Assembly (NCBI RefSeq): GCF_030689645.1
Contig: NZ_JAUYFU010000048.1
Span: 248,001 to 312,000 of the forward strand
Direction: 5' to 3'
DNA from: Humidesulfovibrio sp.
GTDB taxonomy: Bacteria; Desulfobacterota; Desulfovibrionia; Desulfovibrionales; Desulfovibrionaceae
DNA length: 64,000 nucleotides
Position numbers and translations under genes: made by a program. Below, one piece after another: positions 8,699 through 17,505 of this stretch. The notes under the pieces were generated by a model, which did no database searches, had not been told where the DNA came from, and was given only the letters and a program-made list of their open reading frames with translations. Position 1 is the stretch's first letter; every line of letters begins with the position of its first letter.

Positions 8699-9073
8699 CT
8701 ATTCCAAAATATGTTGCAGCCCTTGGGCAATCAGGCTGTGCACATGGCTGTCATCCAGCGAATAAAACACGTTCTTGCCCTCTTTGCGCGCCTTTACCAG
8801 TTTTGCCGTGCGCAACAGCCGGAGCTGATGCGAAATGGCCGAAGAAGTGATATTCAGTGCCGCCGCAATGTCGCAAACGCACAACTCCCCAAGGGTCAGG
8901 GCATGCAGTATTCTCACGCGGGTCCGATCACCCAGGAGGCTGAAGATTTCGGCCAGATCTGCCGCCGCGTCGTCATCCAGCAACGCCCCTTGGACCTGCG
9001 CTACACGCTCGTGATGGATGCACGTCTTTTCGCAGACGTCAAACTGTCCGAGATCATCTGAACGAGTGCTCAT
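8699..9073 (-). CDS. ArsR/SmtB-family metal-responsive repressor
   Basis: A 124-residue winged-helix dimer that should repress its own operon until metal binds. It keeps both known metal sites of the family. The alpha3N-type site has N-terminal Cys14 and Cys18 followed by His20/His21, plus C65-V-C67 in ELCVCD. The alpha5 site is Asp108, His110, His121 and Glu124, in the exact D-x-H-x10-H-x2-E spacing of SmtB. This dual layout is typical of CadC/ZiaR-type sensors of Zn, Cd or Pb. The DNA-reading helix is around TSSAISHQLRLL. It precedes the permease gene. No ribosome site precedes the ATG, which lies 7 bases after the promoter -10 box. Confidence 0.92.
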   Translation of the reverse strand: MSTRSDDLGQFDVCEKTCIHHERVAQVQGALLDDDAAADLAEIFSLLGDRTRVRILHALTLGELCVCDIAAALNITSSAISHQLRLLRTAKLVKARKEGKNVFYSLDDSHVHSLIAQGLQHILE

Positions 9074-9079
9074 ACATGC

Positions 9080-9121
9080 AGCCTATCCCCAGCCAAGCAA
9101 TCTGTCAAGGCTATTGCTTGG
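9080..9121 (-). promoter_or_regulatory. arsR promoter and inverted-repeat operator
   Basis: On the minus strand a perfect -35 TTGACA (9108-9103) and -10 TAGGCT (9085-9080) are 17 bases apart. A perfect 9-bp inverted repeat, CCAAGCAAT (9093-9101) and ATTGCTTGG (9113-9121), brackets the -35 box with an 11-base spacer, a good candidate repressor site. The -10 box ends 6 bases before the arsR ATG, so the transcript should start at or next to the start codon. The repeat also covers the stop codon of the upstream dioxygenase-like gene. Confidence 0.65.
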
Positions 9122-10193
9122 CCGTGGCCTCGGTGAGCAGCGTCACGTTGCTCTTGGTGAAGAATCCGTCAAAACCCTCATACCGCTGAATGTATTCATT
9201 GACGATGAGCGTCTGTGCCGAGGGTCGGCTGAAGGTCTGCTTGAGCCCATCCTCCCGCGACCCGACGAGCTCCAGAAGAAACTCCATGCCTTGAGCCTTG
9301 AGGCTGGCAAAGGTGTTCTCAATGCTCTCGGTGCGGAACGCCAGATGGTGGATGCGCCGCCCGTAGTTCTGGATGAACTTCTCGGTGGGGCCTTCCTCTC
9401 CTGCTGCAGCATCGCCTAGACCGGAGGTGATGACCATGGCGTATGGCTCATTCGCCAGACGCGCCACATTGGTGATGGAATTCAAATTGTCGACGTACAC
9501 CGCCATGGCGAATTCATAATCAGTCAACTCCAGGAACTCGACAATGGCGTCGTCACGGTCCTTCGCCCGCACGCGCACCGAGGCGTGGTCGAATACCCCG
9601 ATATCCTTCAGGTGAAAGTACTCTGGCTTGCGCAGGCACCACCCGCCTGCGCGCACCAAGCTGGACACGTGGCGGCGCTCACCATGCAACCACTGCACAA
9701 ATCCGAACGACAGGGCGCTGTAGGCCGATGGAACAGTCTGAATGAACAGCGAGGCGTCGGAGCGGACGATATCCTCAGTGAGAAAGCGCACGCCGCGTTT
9801 TTTCTGAATAGCTACGAAGCGTTCCAGGTCTCGACAGGCAAAGACCATGGCCTCAACCCTTGTTCCAGGCAGGTGTGCGGACTTGGGTCCAAGGGGTTCC
9901 CCGGCAAAGGGCTGGGTGCCGCTGGTGCGTGTGCGAAAGAGAAAGTCCGCAGAGCCTGGCATGGACAACACACACCCCTGCCCGTCATCGAACTGCAGGG
10001 AGGTTGCAAAGTCATAGCCCGTGGTGTTCAAAAATTCAGATGCCGCACCCTTGAGGCGATCAGGCTCTACAGAGACCATGACGATTTCTAGTCCGCCCAC
10101 AAGGCCAGACAACCCAAGGGCCACCCGTTCTTGCCGAACGCGCTCCACACGGGCGCGCAACGCCGAATCGTCGTTACGAAACATCTCAACCAT
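9111..10193 (-). CDS. 4-hydroxyphenylpyruvate dioxygenase-like protein (VOC superfamily)
   Basis: A 360-residue, two-domain vicinal-oxygen-chelate protein. The C-terminal half carries the 4-hydroxyphenylpyruvate dioxygenase signature: FDHASV near residue 200 (first His), IHHLAF near 277 (second His), NEYIQRYEGFDGFFTKSN near 332 (the Glu ligand and conserved tail) and QTFSRPS. The 2-His-1-Glu iron site is therefore complete. The family converts 4-hydroxyphenylpyruvate plus O2 to homogentisate; hydroxymandelate synthase is a close alternative. GGAGG lies 7 bases before the chosen ATG, so the longer open frame is rejected. No other tyrosine-degradation gene is nearby, and an O2-using enzyme is unexpected in this lineage. 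Confidence 0.8.
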   Translation of the reverse strand: MVEMFRNDDSALRARVERVRQERVALGLSGLVGGLEIVMVSVEPDRLKGAASEFLNTTGYDFATSLQFDDGQGCVLSMPGSADFLFRTRTSGTQPFAGEPLGPKSAHLPGTRVEAMVFACRDLERFVAIQKKRGVRFLTEDIVRSDASLFIQTVPSAYSALSFGFVQWLHGERRHVSSLVRAGGWCLRKPEYFHLKDIGVFDHASVRVRAKDRDDAIVEFLELTDYEFAMAVYVDNLNSITNVARLANEPYAMVITSGLGDAAAGEEGPTEKFIQNYGRRIHHLAFRTESIENTFASLKAQGMEFLLELVGSREDGLKQTFSRPSAQTLIVNEYIQRYEGFDGFFTKSNVTLLTEATAKQ

Positions 10194-10281
10194 GGCGTAT
10201 CCTCCAGTTCTGCCGCAAGCCAGCCAATAGTCATTAACACCCTGCACCTGGGCAACGTTTAGGTCAAGATCACGTATCGCG

Positions 10282-10310
10282 TTGACACAGCCCTGAACCG
10301 AGACTACTGA
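10282..10310 (+). promoter_or_regulatory. Candidate promoter of the GGDEF-PilZ gene
   Basis: TTGACA (10282-10287), 17 bases, then TACTGA (10305-10310), about 50 bases before the start codon. The -35 box is perfect but the -10 is poor. Confidence 0.4.
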
Positions 10311-10358
10311 CTACGTAGAACGTTACCTCCGCAACTGTGCTAAAAAAGGGTGGCGACG

Positions 10359-11573
10359 ATGAATGTCCCATACCGACCTTTAGGAAATTGCTGTGTAGGC
10401 CTCAAGAAAATCCTGCAACGCTCCTCCCAGACGCCGATAGCGCCGGAGCAGTGGGAAGCCTTGAGCTATGAATGTGGCCAGGAGGTATACTCCGAGGCTC
10501 TGTATTGCCTCACCCGGTTGGAATTGCCGCCAAAGAAGGCGCGCGAAAGCCTATTTGCCATACTTGAGCACCAGAGTAATATGAGCGTGCAACTGAAGCG
10601 CAACGTCAGCCTCATCACCGCCACCAGCGATTACTTTGCCAACATCCAGCCATTGGTGCGAGACCCTGTCCTGGTGGAAGTGCGACTGCTTCAGCAAAAG
10701 GAAGAATGCGCTTTCCGTGACGATCTCACAGGACTTCTCAACAGACGGTCCTTCAACCAAGAACTCCCCCGCGAGATGGAGCGGTTCCGGCGCTTTGGGC
10801 AGGTATTCTCCCTGCTCATGCTCGACCTCGATCATTTCAAGACATTTAACGACACCCATGGACATCTGGCAGGAGACCAGGCCCTGTGCGACGTGGCGCG
10901 CATCCTTATCGACACTGCCCGGCTGTATGACCGGGTGGTGCGCTACGGCGGCGAGGAGTTCGCCATTATCCTACCACAAACGAACTGTGACGAGGCAATG
11001 ATTGTTGCCGAGCGCATCCGCGAATCCATGGAGCGCCACCGCATGCACTACGCGGGACAAGATGTGGGCGTCATCACAGTAAGCATAGGACTGGCAGTTT
11101 TTCCAAAAGACGCCATGGACATGGCTGGGCTCGTGCAATGCGCAGACCTCGCGCTGTATCAGGCCAAGGAACTGCGCAACTGCGTGCGGCGGTTCCACGA
11201 CCACAAGCGCAACCATAGGCGTTATTCGTTGAACACCCCCCTGCCCTTGCGCATGGTGACAGAACAACAAGACAAGTTAGAAGCCAACGCCCTAGACATC
11301 AGCTTTGGCGGGCTTTCCTGCAGTTCCGATGCCCCCCTGCCCACCTCAACCCTGCTGAGCCTCGTGCTCTCCGATGCTGCGGGATCAATTCACCTGCCAC
11401 TTCAAGCCGAGGTTCGGCGTGTGCGCAGGGCGCAAGACACAAGCTACCACCTTGGCCTATCGTTCCGGCTCAATGGCGTGGAAGATCAGATTAAGCTCAT
11501 GACTCTGCTGGAAGGACGCCTGAACATCTCCCCGCAGTCCGGACCCTCTGGGCCCAATCCGCCCAGCGCTTAA
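10359..11573 (+). CDS. Diguanylate cyclase with C-terminal PilZ-like domain
   Basis: A 404-residue cytoplasmic protein. Residues ~1-115 are helical and unrecognised. A GGDEF domain follows (FRDDLTGLLNRRSF to GLAVFPKDA), with an intact GGEEF active site at 197-201. It also has RLYD five residues before that, the RxxD inhibitory c-di-GMP site. After ~290 comes a PilZ-like domain (HRRYSL, then DISFGGL, the D-x-S-x-x-G motif). It should make c-di-GMP and bind it through two sites, allowing product control. Start: ATG at 10359 has GGG 8 bases upstream; a GTG three codons earlier is possible. Its stop codon overlaps that of the convergent glycosyltransferase gene by 3 bases. Confidence 0.88.
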   Translation: MNVPYRPLGNCCVGLKKILQRSSQTPIAPEQWEALSYECGQEVYSEALYCLTRLELPPKKARESLFAILEHQSNMSVQLKRNVSLITATSDYFANIQPLVRDPVLVEVRLLQQKEECAFRDDLTGLLNRRSFNQELPREMERFRRFGQVFSLLMLDLDHFKTFNDTHGHLAGDQALCDVARILIDTARLYDRVVRYGGEEFAIILPQTNCDEAMIVAERIRESMERHRMHYAGQDVGVITVSIGLAVFPKDAMDMAGLVQCADLALYQAKELRNCVRRFHDHKRNHRRYSLNTPLPLRMVTEQQDKLEANALDISFGGLSCSSDAPLPTSTLLSLVLSDAAGSIHLPLQAEVRRVRRAQDTSYHLGLSFRLNGVEDQIKLMTLLEGRLNISPQSGPSGPNPPSA

Positions 11574-13216
11574 GCCTTGAAGACAAGCCCGCCCAAACGC
11601 TCCATCTTCAGCAACAGGTCTCGTTCCAGAATAGCCTCGCCCTGCTCACGCACACGCAGCAAATCGTCTGCCGAGTGTTTGGTGATGAGCTTGTGCGTGT
11701 TGGCGGTCGCGTTGCCAAGATCAGCGGCCGTGCGTTCCGCAGCAGCACCGCTGCGACGTTTATGCCGCACGGACAAGTGCCCCTGATAGGCGGCGAAGCC
11801 GCCCGCCAGCCCCAGGCGCAGGTCGCGCTCAAGGTCGTCATACTGCGAGGGAGAAAAACGAATGTCGAAGCCGCCGGTCTTGTCGAGGTCCGCCTCGCGC
11901 AACAGGTGGCAACAGCCCGTAACGCTGACGCAAGGCCGCAAGTAGCAGAACTGGCCCAGGTCCGGCTGGCCTTGATGCAAGGAGGACAGCGCCAGAGGCT
12001 GGTCAGTGGATGGGGCCGGGGTCAGGTCTACGCTCTGGGCCACCAGCGGATTGGCCTCGTCCACCACCCGGCAGCCCCAAACCGAGGCCTCCGGGCATGC
12101 GGCCAGCCCGGCGCCCAAGCGCAGCAGCCAGTCTGGGGGCAAGGTCACGTCATCATCCAAAAAAACCAGATACGGGCAGCGGCGCACTTCGGGAAGCGAC
12201 AGCAGCCAGTTGCGTGCGGCCGGCGCGCCCACGTTTACAGGCAGGCGCAGCACAGTGAGTCGCTCACCAAGACGATCACGCCACTGCGCCAACACGCTCG
12301 GAGTATCGTCCGTGCTGCCGTTGTCCAGCACCCATACGCGGGCTTCGCCATTACCCAGTGTCAGATCGGAGGCGGCCAGGGAGGCCAGGGTCTCCTCCAG
12401 CTCACGGGCCTTGTTCCATGTGTAGAGCAGAATGGCGACGGGGCCAGGCAAAGGTGCAAGGGCCTGATGCAGTCCGCGTTCCAGGTCGTGCAGGCGCAGC
12501 CACTGGCTCACGCGCCAGGGAGAACGCGTCAGGCTCTGCCGCAACACCTGCCGGGCGTCGTCAGCGCGGCCCATAACAAGCAGGCACTCTGCGCGCGGGC
12601 CCGTGTCGTCCACAAAGGACGCCAGAGCGGAGGCGTTGAGGCTGGCCAAAGCGCCGTAGACGTCCCCCCTTGCCAGGAGGGCATGGGCCGCGAAACGCTG
12701 ACGCACAGGGGCCAGAGTGCGCGGCCAAGCGCCCTCGGCCAGCAATGCGTCTACAAGGGCCCAATCCGCCTGCGGCCAAGCCAAATTCCAGGCGGAGAAT
12801 TTCCAGAACAGATTCTTCGGCTCCGCTTCAAGGCCCTGAAGCGTTAGGTTGCGGCGCTCGTCGAAGTTAGCGGAGTTCCACCACGCATCATCCTGCGCGG
12901 GGGGGGCCCAGAAGTGCGCCAAGGCCTTCAGGACATCGGCAAGGGGCTGCGGGAGGGTCGGCCCGCCCGGAGCCTGCGTAGCGAGCAGCAACATGGCCAG
13001 GGAGCCATCAAGAGGTGCTTCGGCAAAAGCCGCCAAGCGCACCTCCTGAAACAGAGACAGCAAAGACGCACGGGAAGCGGCATCGACGGCGGCAAGGCTG
13101 GTCAGCTGGCGCGCCACGGACAACAGATGCTCGCGCCCGACAGAACCATGAAGCAGCAACCGACGTACCGGCGCCGGGAGTTCTTTCCAGGGCAACGGGA
13201 CGCTGGCAACGGTCAT
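11570..13216 (-). CDS. Family 2 glycosyltransferase with N-terminal helical-repeat region
   Basis: A 548-residue protein. The first ~250 residues are rich in Ala/Leu helical segments that look TPR-like (ALLARGDVYGALASLN; GRADDARQVLRQSL). A GT-A catalytic domain follows: AILLYTWNKARELEETL, WVLDNGSTDDTPSVL, the acceptor-side GAPAARN, and the metal-binding VFLDDDVTLPPDW. The sugar and acceptor are unknown; glycosylation of a protein or surface polymer is likely. GGAGG is 4-5 bases before the ATG. It follows the metallo-hydrolase gene in the opposite convergent cluster and has no sugar-nucleotide genes nearby. Confidence 0.85.
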   Translation of the reverse strand: MTVASVPLPWKELPAPVRRLLLHGSVGREHLLSVARQLTSLAAVDAASRASLLSLFQEVRLAAFAEAPLDGSLAMLLLATQAPGGPTLPQPLADVLKALAHFWAPPAQDDAWWNSANFDERRNLTLQGLEAEPKNLFWKFSAWNLAWPQADWALVDALLAEGAWPRTLAPVRQRFAAHALLARGDVYGALASLNASALASFVDDTGPRAECLLVMGRADDARQVLRQSLTRSPWRVSQWLRLHDLERGLHQALAPLPGPVAILLYTWNKARELEETLASLAASDLTLGNGEARVWVLDNGSTDDTPSVLAQWRDRLGERLTVLRLPVNVGAPAARNWLLSLPEVRRCPYLVFLDDDVTLPPDWLLRLGAGLAACPEASVWGCRVVDEANPLVAQSVDLTPAPSTDQPLALSSLHQGQPDLGQFCYLRPCVSVTGCCHLLREADLDKTGGFDIRFSPSQYDDLERDLRLGLAGGFAAYQGHLSVRHKRRSGAAAERTAADLGNATANTHKLITKHSADDLLRVREQGEAILERDLLLKMERLGGLVFKA

Positions 13217-13233
13217 GGGGCCTCCGGTGGTGA

Positions 13234-13255
13234 GGCCGGGCAGGACAGCCCGGCC
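13234..13255. other. Intergenic GC hairpin
   Basis: A perfect 8-bp stem GGCCGGGC/GCCCGGCC with a 6-base loop lies between the glycosyltransferase start and the metallo-hydrolase stop codon. There is no T-run. It may slow 3'-end decay or hide the glycosyltransferase leader; no function is established. Confidence 0.45.
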
Positions 13256-13264
13256 AGGTCGGGT

Positions 13265-14011
13265 CTACTTCATGGGGCGGATGCGCGTTTCGACGCCGGG
13301 GATATCCTTGAGCCGGGCCTGCACCTGAATCATGTCAGTCTCACCGGTGTGGTAGGGATACAAAATCTTGGGTTGGATCAGCTTCGCAGCCTCCACCAGC
13401 ATGTCTATGGTCATGGTGTAGGGCAGGTTCACAGGCAGGAAGGCCACATCAACGCCCTTGAGTTCCGCCATCTCAGGAACAACCTCGGTGTCGCCCGCGA
13501 CGTAGATGCGCGTGGAGCCAAAGTGAAGAACATAGCCGTTGCCAGCGCCGCGCGGGTGAAAAGGCTCTCCAGGGGAGCGCATGTGCTCGCGGTTGTAAGC
13601 GGGCACAGCGTCAACGCGGATGCCGAGGAAGGTCTTGGAGTCGCCGTTTTTGAGCACTACGGCACCGCTGAGCGGTCCGGAGGCCTTGAGAGAAGCGACG
13701 AAGAGCGTGCCCTCCTTGCGGACGGCCTCGATGGCGCCCGTGTCCAGATGGTCGCGGTGTTCGTGGGTGACGAGGACCAGATCGGCCTTGGGCAGGCTCG
13801 AATAGTCCGCCTGTGCGGACCAGGGGTCGAGGTGGATGATCTTGCCCTGCCACTCAAGCATCAGGGTGCCGTGGCCCAGAAAGGTGATGGCGACGTCTCC
13901 CGCGTCGGTGCGGATGACATCCGAAGGTTTTTTGTATTGGGCCAAGCCCAAGGCCGGAAGCAGCAGAACCAGGGCGAGAACACAGACGGTCAGAAGCTTC
14001 TTGCGCATCAT
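13265..14011 (-). CDS. Exported metallo-beta-lactamase-fold hydrolase
   Basis: A 248-residue protein with a clear signal peptide ([25 protein letters not shown], cleavage after ALG or AQ). The metal site THEHRDHLD is near residue 80, followed by other fold landmarks ([12 protein letters not shown] near 170 and YPYHTGETD near 219). The family is the UPF0173/UlaG-like L-ascorbate-lactonase group; the substrate is unknown. Being exported is unusual for that group. Two adjacent ATGs begin the gene; the second (14008) is better placed relative to GGAGG. Confidence 0.85.
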   Translation of the reverse strand: MMRKKLLTVCVLALVLLLPALGLAQYKKPSDVIRTDAGDVAITFLGHGTLMLEWQGKIIHLDPWSAQADYSSLPKADLVLVTHEHRDHLDTGAIEAVRKEGTLFVASLKASGPLSGAVVLKNGDSKTFLGIRVDAVPAYNREHMRSPGEPFHPRGAGNGYVLHFGSTRIYVAGDTEVVPEMAELKGVDVAFLPVNLPYTMTIDMLVEAAKLIQPKILYPYHTGETDMIQVQARLKDIPGVETRIRPMK

Positions 14012-14029
14012 CGCCTCCCTGTGCGTAAA

Positions 14030-14055
14030 CCGGGACGGGGAAATCCCCGCCCCGG
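14030..14055 (-). terminator. Probable terminator after the ABC-F gene
   Basis: On the minus strand CCGGGGCGGGGA pairs with TCCCCGTCCCGG (one G-U pair), followed by only three T. It lies 15-41 bases past the ABC-F stop. The stem is strong but the T-run is short. Confidence 0.5.
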
Positions 14056-14070
14056 AATTATCAAACTCTC

Positions 14071-15747
14071 TTAACGCGTCAGGTGCCGGTACTTGATGCG
14101 GTGCGGCTGTTCGGCGGCAGCGCCAAGACGGGCCTTGCGGTCGGCCTCGTACTCGCTCCAGTTGCCCTCGTACAGGCTCACCTGGGAATCGCCCTCGAAG
14201 GCCAGGATGTGCGTGGCGATGCGGTCCAGGAACCAGCGGTCGTGGCTGATGACCAGCACGCAGCCCGCGAAGTTCACCAATGCGTCTTCCAGGGCGCGCA
14301 TGGTGTTCACGTCCAGGTCGTTGGTGGGCTCGTCAAGGAGCAGCACGTTGGCGCCCTCGCGCAGGAGCGAGGCCAGGTGCACGCGGTTTCTCTCGCCGCC
14401 GGAGAGGAGGCCGACCTTCTTCTGCTGGTCCGAACCGGTGATGTTGAACTTGCCGATGTACGCCCGCGCATTGACCTCGCGGTTGCCCAGCTTCATTATG
14501 TCGTTTCCGCCGGAGATGACCTCATACACGGTCTTGTCGGCGTCCATGGAGCGGTCCTGGTCCACGTAGGCCAGCTGCACGGTCTCGCCCAGGCGCAGGG
14601 TGCCCTCGTCCGGGGTCTCCTTGCCGGTGATCATGCGGAACAGCGTTGTCTTGCCCGCGCCGTTGGGGCCGATGATGCCCACGATGGCTCCCGGCGGCAG
14701 GTTGAAGTCGATGCCGTCCACCAACAAATTGTCGCCAAAGGCCTTTTTGACGCCCTTGGCCTCGATGACCACATTGCCCAGGCGCGGACCGGCGGGGATG
14801 AAAATCTCCAGCTCCGGGGCCAGCTTTTCGTTCTCCTGGGAAAGCAGGTTCTCGTAGGCGCTGATGCGCGCCTTGCCCTTGGCGTGGCGGCCGCGCGGAC
14901 TCATGCGGATCCATTCAAGCTCGCGGGCAAGGGTCTTCTGGCGCTCGGTTTCGGACTTCTCCTCCTGGTTCAGACGCTGCTGCTTCTGTTCCAGCCAGGA
15001 GGAATAGTTGCCCTGCCAGGGGATGCCCCGGCCACGGTCCAGCTCAAGAATCCAGCCAGCTACGTTGTCCAGGAAGTAGCGGTCGTGGGTAACGGCGATG
15101 ACAGTGCCAGCATACTGCTGCAGGTGGTGCTCCAGCCAAGCCACGGATTCCGCGTCCAGGTGGTTGGTGGGCTCGTCGAGCAGCAGGATGTCCGGCTTCT
15201 GCAAAAGCAGGCGGCACAGGGCCACGCGGCGTTTTTCGCCACCAGAGATGACGCTCACGGGCGTGTCGCCAGGGGGACAGCGCAAGGCGTCCATGGCCAT
15301 CTCGAGCCTGCTGTCCAGGTCCCAGGCGTCCAGGGCGTCCAGCTTCTCCTGCACGGCCGCCTGGCGGTCGATGAGCTTCTGCATCTCGTCGTCGCTCATG
15401 GGATCGGCAAATTTCTCGTTGATGCGCTCGAACTCGGCGAGCAGGTCAACGGTCTCCTGGGCGGCCTCGGCCACCACCTCGCGAACGGTTTTGGTCTCGT
15501 CGAGGCGGGGCTCCTGCTCCAGCAGCCCGATGCTGTATCCAGGGGAAGGGGCGATTTCGCCCTGGAAGTCAGTGTCCACACCGGCCAAAATGCGCAAGAG
15601 CGAGCTCTTGCCCGAACCGTTAAGGCCCAGGACGCCTATCTTGGCGCCATAGAAGTACGACAGCGAGATATCTTTCAACACCTGACGCTTGTCGTAAAAC
15701 TTGCTCACGCGCATCATGCTGTAAATAATCTTGTAAGGTTCGGCCAT
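14071..15747 (-). CDS. ettA: Energy-dependent translational throttle protein EttA (ABC-F)
   Basis: A 558-residue soluble protein with two ABC ATPase domains and no membrane part, matching EttA (about 555 residues). Domain 1 has Walker [10 protein letters not shown] near residue 38 and signature [10 protein letters not shown]; domain 2 has Walker [10 protein letters not shown] near 359 and [10 protein letters not shown] with [11 protein letters not shown]. In known members it binds the ribosomal E site and gates the first peptide bond according to ATP/ADP. The start [16 protein letters not shown] matches the family N-terminus. It sits between an S1-repeat RNA-binding protein and a metallo-hydrolase on the same strand. 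Confidence 0.93.
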   Translation of the reverse strand: MAEPYKIIYSMMRVSKFYDKRQVLKDISLSYFYGAKIGVLGLNGSGKSSLLRILAGVDTDFQGEIAPSPGYSIGLLEQEPRLDETKTVREVVAEAAQETVDLLAEFERINEKFADPMSDDEMQKLIDRQAAVQEKLDALDAWDLDSRLEMAMDALRCPPGDTPVSVISGGEKRRVALCRLLLQKPDILLLDEPTNHLDAESVAWLEHHLQQYAGTVIAVTHDRYFLDNVAGWILELDRGRGIPWQGNYSSWLEQKQQRLNQEEKSETERQKTLARELEWIRMSPRGRHAKGKARISAYENLLSQENEKLAPELEIFIPAGPRLGNVVIEAKGVKKAFGDNLLVDGIDFNLPPGAIVGIIGPNGAGKTTLFRMITGKETPDEGTLRLGETVQLAYVDQDRSMDADKTVYEVISGGNDIMKLGNREVNARAYIGKFNITGSDQQKKVGLLSGGERNRVHLASLLREGANVLLLDEPTNDLDVNTMRALEDALVNFAGCVLVISHDRWFLDRIATHILAFEGDSQVSLYEGNWSEYEADRKARLGAAAEQPHRIKYRHLTR

Positions 15748-15780
15748 GCCGGTCTTTTCTCCTGCTCTTTTAATGAAAGC

Positions 15781-15800
15781 GGGCCGGTATTACCCGGCCC
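15781..15800 (-). terminator. Hairpin downstream of the S1-repeat gene
   Basis: A perfect 7-bp stem GGGCCGG/CCGGCCC with a 6-base loop lies 16 bases past the stop. On the minus strand it is followed by GCTTTCATTAAA, a weak T-run. It may end or attenuate transcription before the ABC-F gene. Confidence 0.45.
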
Positions 15801-15816
15801 TCTTTGTTTGCGTTCG

Positions 15817-17310
15817 CTATTTCTTGGTTTTCAGCGCCAGGGCCAGCTTTTCGCCCAAGAGCCCCATGGGCTTCTCAGCGGGCTTGCTTGGTTTGGCATA
15901 ACTCTTCCAGTCGGAATTCTCTCGTCCGCCTCCGCCGCCGCCTTCGTTCTGCGAACCGGCGCGAACCTCAAGGGGAGACAAGGCGATGCGGCGTTCGGCC
16001 GCGCGCAAGTCCTCCACCACCAGGGTGACGCTGTCGCCCGGCTGGAGCTTGTCGAACTGCTTGGGGTCAACGGCCACGGCCATGCGAGACTTGGGCAGGA
16101 GCGCGGTGATGCCGGGCTCCAGGCTCACGAAGATGCCGAAGGTCTCGCGCTTCTCCACGGTGCCGGTGACCTGGGTGCCGGGAGCGTACTTGGCCGCAAC
16201 CTCAACCCAGGGATCGCCCTCGGCGTCCTTCAGGGACAGGGAGATGCGGCGCTTGACCAGATCGATCTCCTTGATGACCACGGAAACGACGTCGCCGGGG
16301 CTCAGGAGGTCGGAGGGCTTGTTGATGCGCTTCTTGTAGCTCATCTCGCTCACGTGGATGAGGCCATCCACGCCGGGCAGAAGCTCCACAAAGGCGCCGA
16401 AGTCGGCCAGGCGAACCACCTTGCCGGTGGCCTTCTCGCCGTCCTTCAACTGGCCAGCGATGTCGGCCCAGGGGTCGCTCATGGTCTGCTTGCGCGAAAG
16501 GGAGATCTTCATCTGGCCGGGCTTCTTGCCAGGCTCGACGCCAAGAACCTTCACGCGGATCTTTTCGCCCACGCTCACGGCCTCGTCCGGCTTGCTCACG
16601 CGGGTGAAGCCAAGCTCGCTCACGTGGACCATGCCTTCAAGGCCCGGGGCCAGCTCAACAAAAGCGCCGAAGTCGGTCAGGCGAACCACGGTGCCTTCCA
16701 CTTCATCGCCGGGATTGATGGCGGCGAGGAATTCCTCGGTTGCCGCCTGGCGCTCGCGTTCGATGAGAGCGCGGCGGGAAACAACTATGTTGCGGCCCCG
16801 TTCCTCCAGCTTGGCGATAAGGAAGGGATACGTGTTGCCGACGTAGGCTTCGGTGTTCTCCACAAAGCGGGCGTCGATCTGGCTCACGGGGCAGAATGCC
16901 CGGCGTCCCATGATCTCGACGGAGAAGCCGCCCTTGCAGGTCTCCTTCACCTTGCCGTCCACGGGCAGGCCCGCGTCCTTGGCGCTTTGGAGCATCTCGT
17001 ACCCGCCAGCGCCAGCCAGGGCGCGGGAGAGGACGATCTCGCTACGGGTCTTGGAGACCACGTAGAGGTCGATGCTTTCGCCTTCCTTGTGGGGGAAGTT
17101 GCCCTCAGCGTCCAGGAGCTCCTTCTTGTCGGCCACACCGTCGATCTTGGTGCCGGTGTCGAAGTAGACGCTCTCCGCGCCGATGCTAATGATGCGGGCG
17201 GAAATCTTGTCGCCCAAGTTCAAGGGCTCGCCCTGTCCCGCATAGCTGGCCTCGAAGAGTTCGGCGAAGCTCTGCTCCTGATCCCCGGTGTTCTGTGCCT
17301 GATCCGTCAT
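15817..17310 (-). CDS. S1 RNA-binding repeat protein (ribosomal protein S1-like)
   Basis: A 497-residue protein with five consecutive S1 (OB-fold) repeats of ~70-85 residues. The third, fourth and fifth are clearest (GTVVRLTDFGAFVELAPG; GKVVRLADFGAFVELLPG; GTVEKRETFGIFVSLEPG). The tail is Gly-rich then basic (EGGGGGGRE to ALALKTKK). E. coli S1 has six repeats in 557 residues, so this is either the ribosomal S1 of this lineage or a paralogue. AGGAG lies 6 bases before MTDQAQNTG; the 64-codon upstream extension is rejected because its composition is not coding-like. Confidence 0.9.
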   Translation of the reverse strand: MTDQAQNTGDQEQSFAELFEASYAGQGEPLNLGDKISARIISIGAESVYFDTGTKIDGVADKKELLDAEGNFPHKEGESIDLYVVSKTRSEIVLSRALAGAGGYEMLQSAKDAGLPVDGKVKETCKGGFSVEIMGRRAFCPVSQIDARFVENTEAYVGNTYPFLIAKLEERGRNIVVSRRALIERERQAATEEFLAAINPGDEVEGTVVRLTDFGAFVELAPGLEGMVHVSELGFTRVSKPDEAVSVGEKIRVKVLGVEPGKKPGQMKISLSRKQTMSDPWADIAGQLKDGEKATGKVVRLADFGAFVELLPGVDGLIHVSEMSYKKRINKPSDLLSPGDVVSVVIKEIDLVKRRISLSLKDAEGDPWVEVAAKYAPGTQVTGTVEKRETFGIFVSLEPGITALLPKSRMAVAVDPKQFDKLQPGDSVTLVVEDLRAAERRIALSPLEVRAGSQNEGGGGGGRENSDWKSYAKPSKPAEKPMGLLGEKLALALKTKK

Positions 17311-17426
17311 CTGCTGCTCCTGTGCGATGTTCCGCGAAGATATTGGCGGCAATGAGCCGCCTGGGGCGTGTATTAACGAAGGCAGCGCGCTTGTCAAACA
17401 AAGAGGGCGCTTTTTCGTACCCGCCC

Positions 17427-17453
17427 TAAAGTTTTTTAAGGATTTGCCGATAG
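17427..17453 (+). promoter_or_regulatory. Sigma-28 (FliA) promoter, near-perfect consensus
   Basis: TAAAGTTT (17427-17434), exactly 11 bases, then GCCGATAG (17446-17453). The enterobacterial FliA consensus is TAAAGTTT-N11-GCCGATAA, so 15 of 16 positions match with ideal spacing. It lies 52 bases before the start codon of the small protein that follows. Confidence 0.85.
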
Positions 17454-17505
17454 GACACGATGAAAGCGTTGTCTTACCCTGCGGCGTAAAGGAGGTGGTC
17501 ACGGC

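Noticed and set aside
14083-17355. 1090-codon open frame on the plus strand
   Set aside because: It lies opposite the clear EttA-like and S1-repeat genes; the long frame is a by-product of their high-GC codon use and the protein is His/Gly/Val-rich with no domain.
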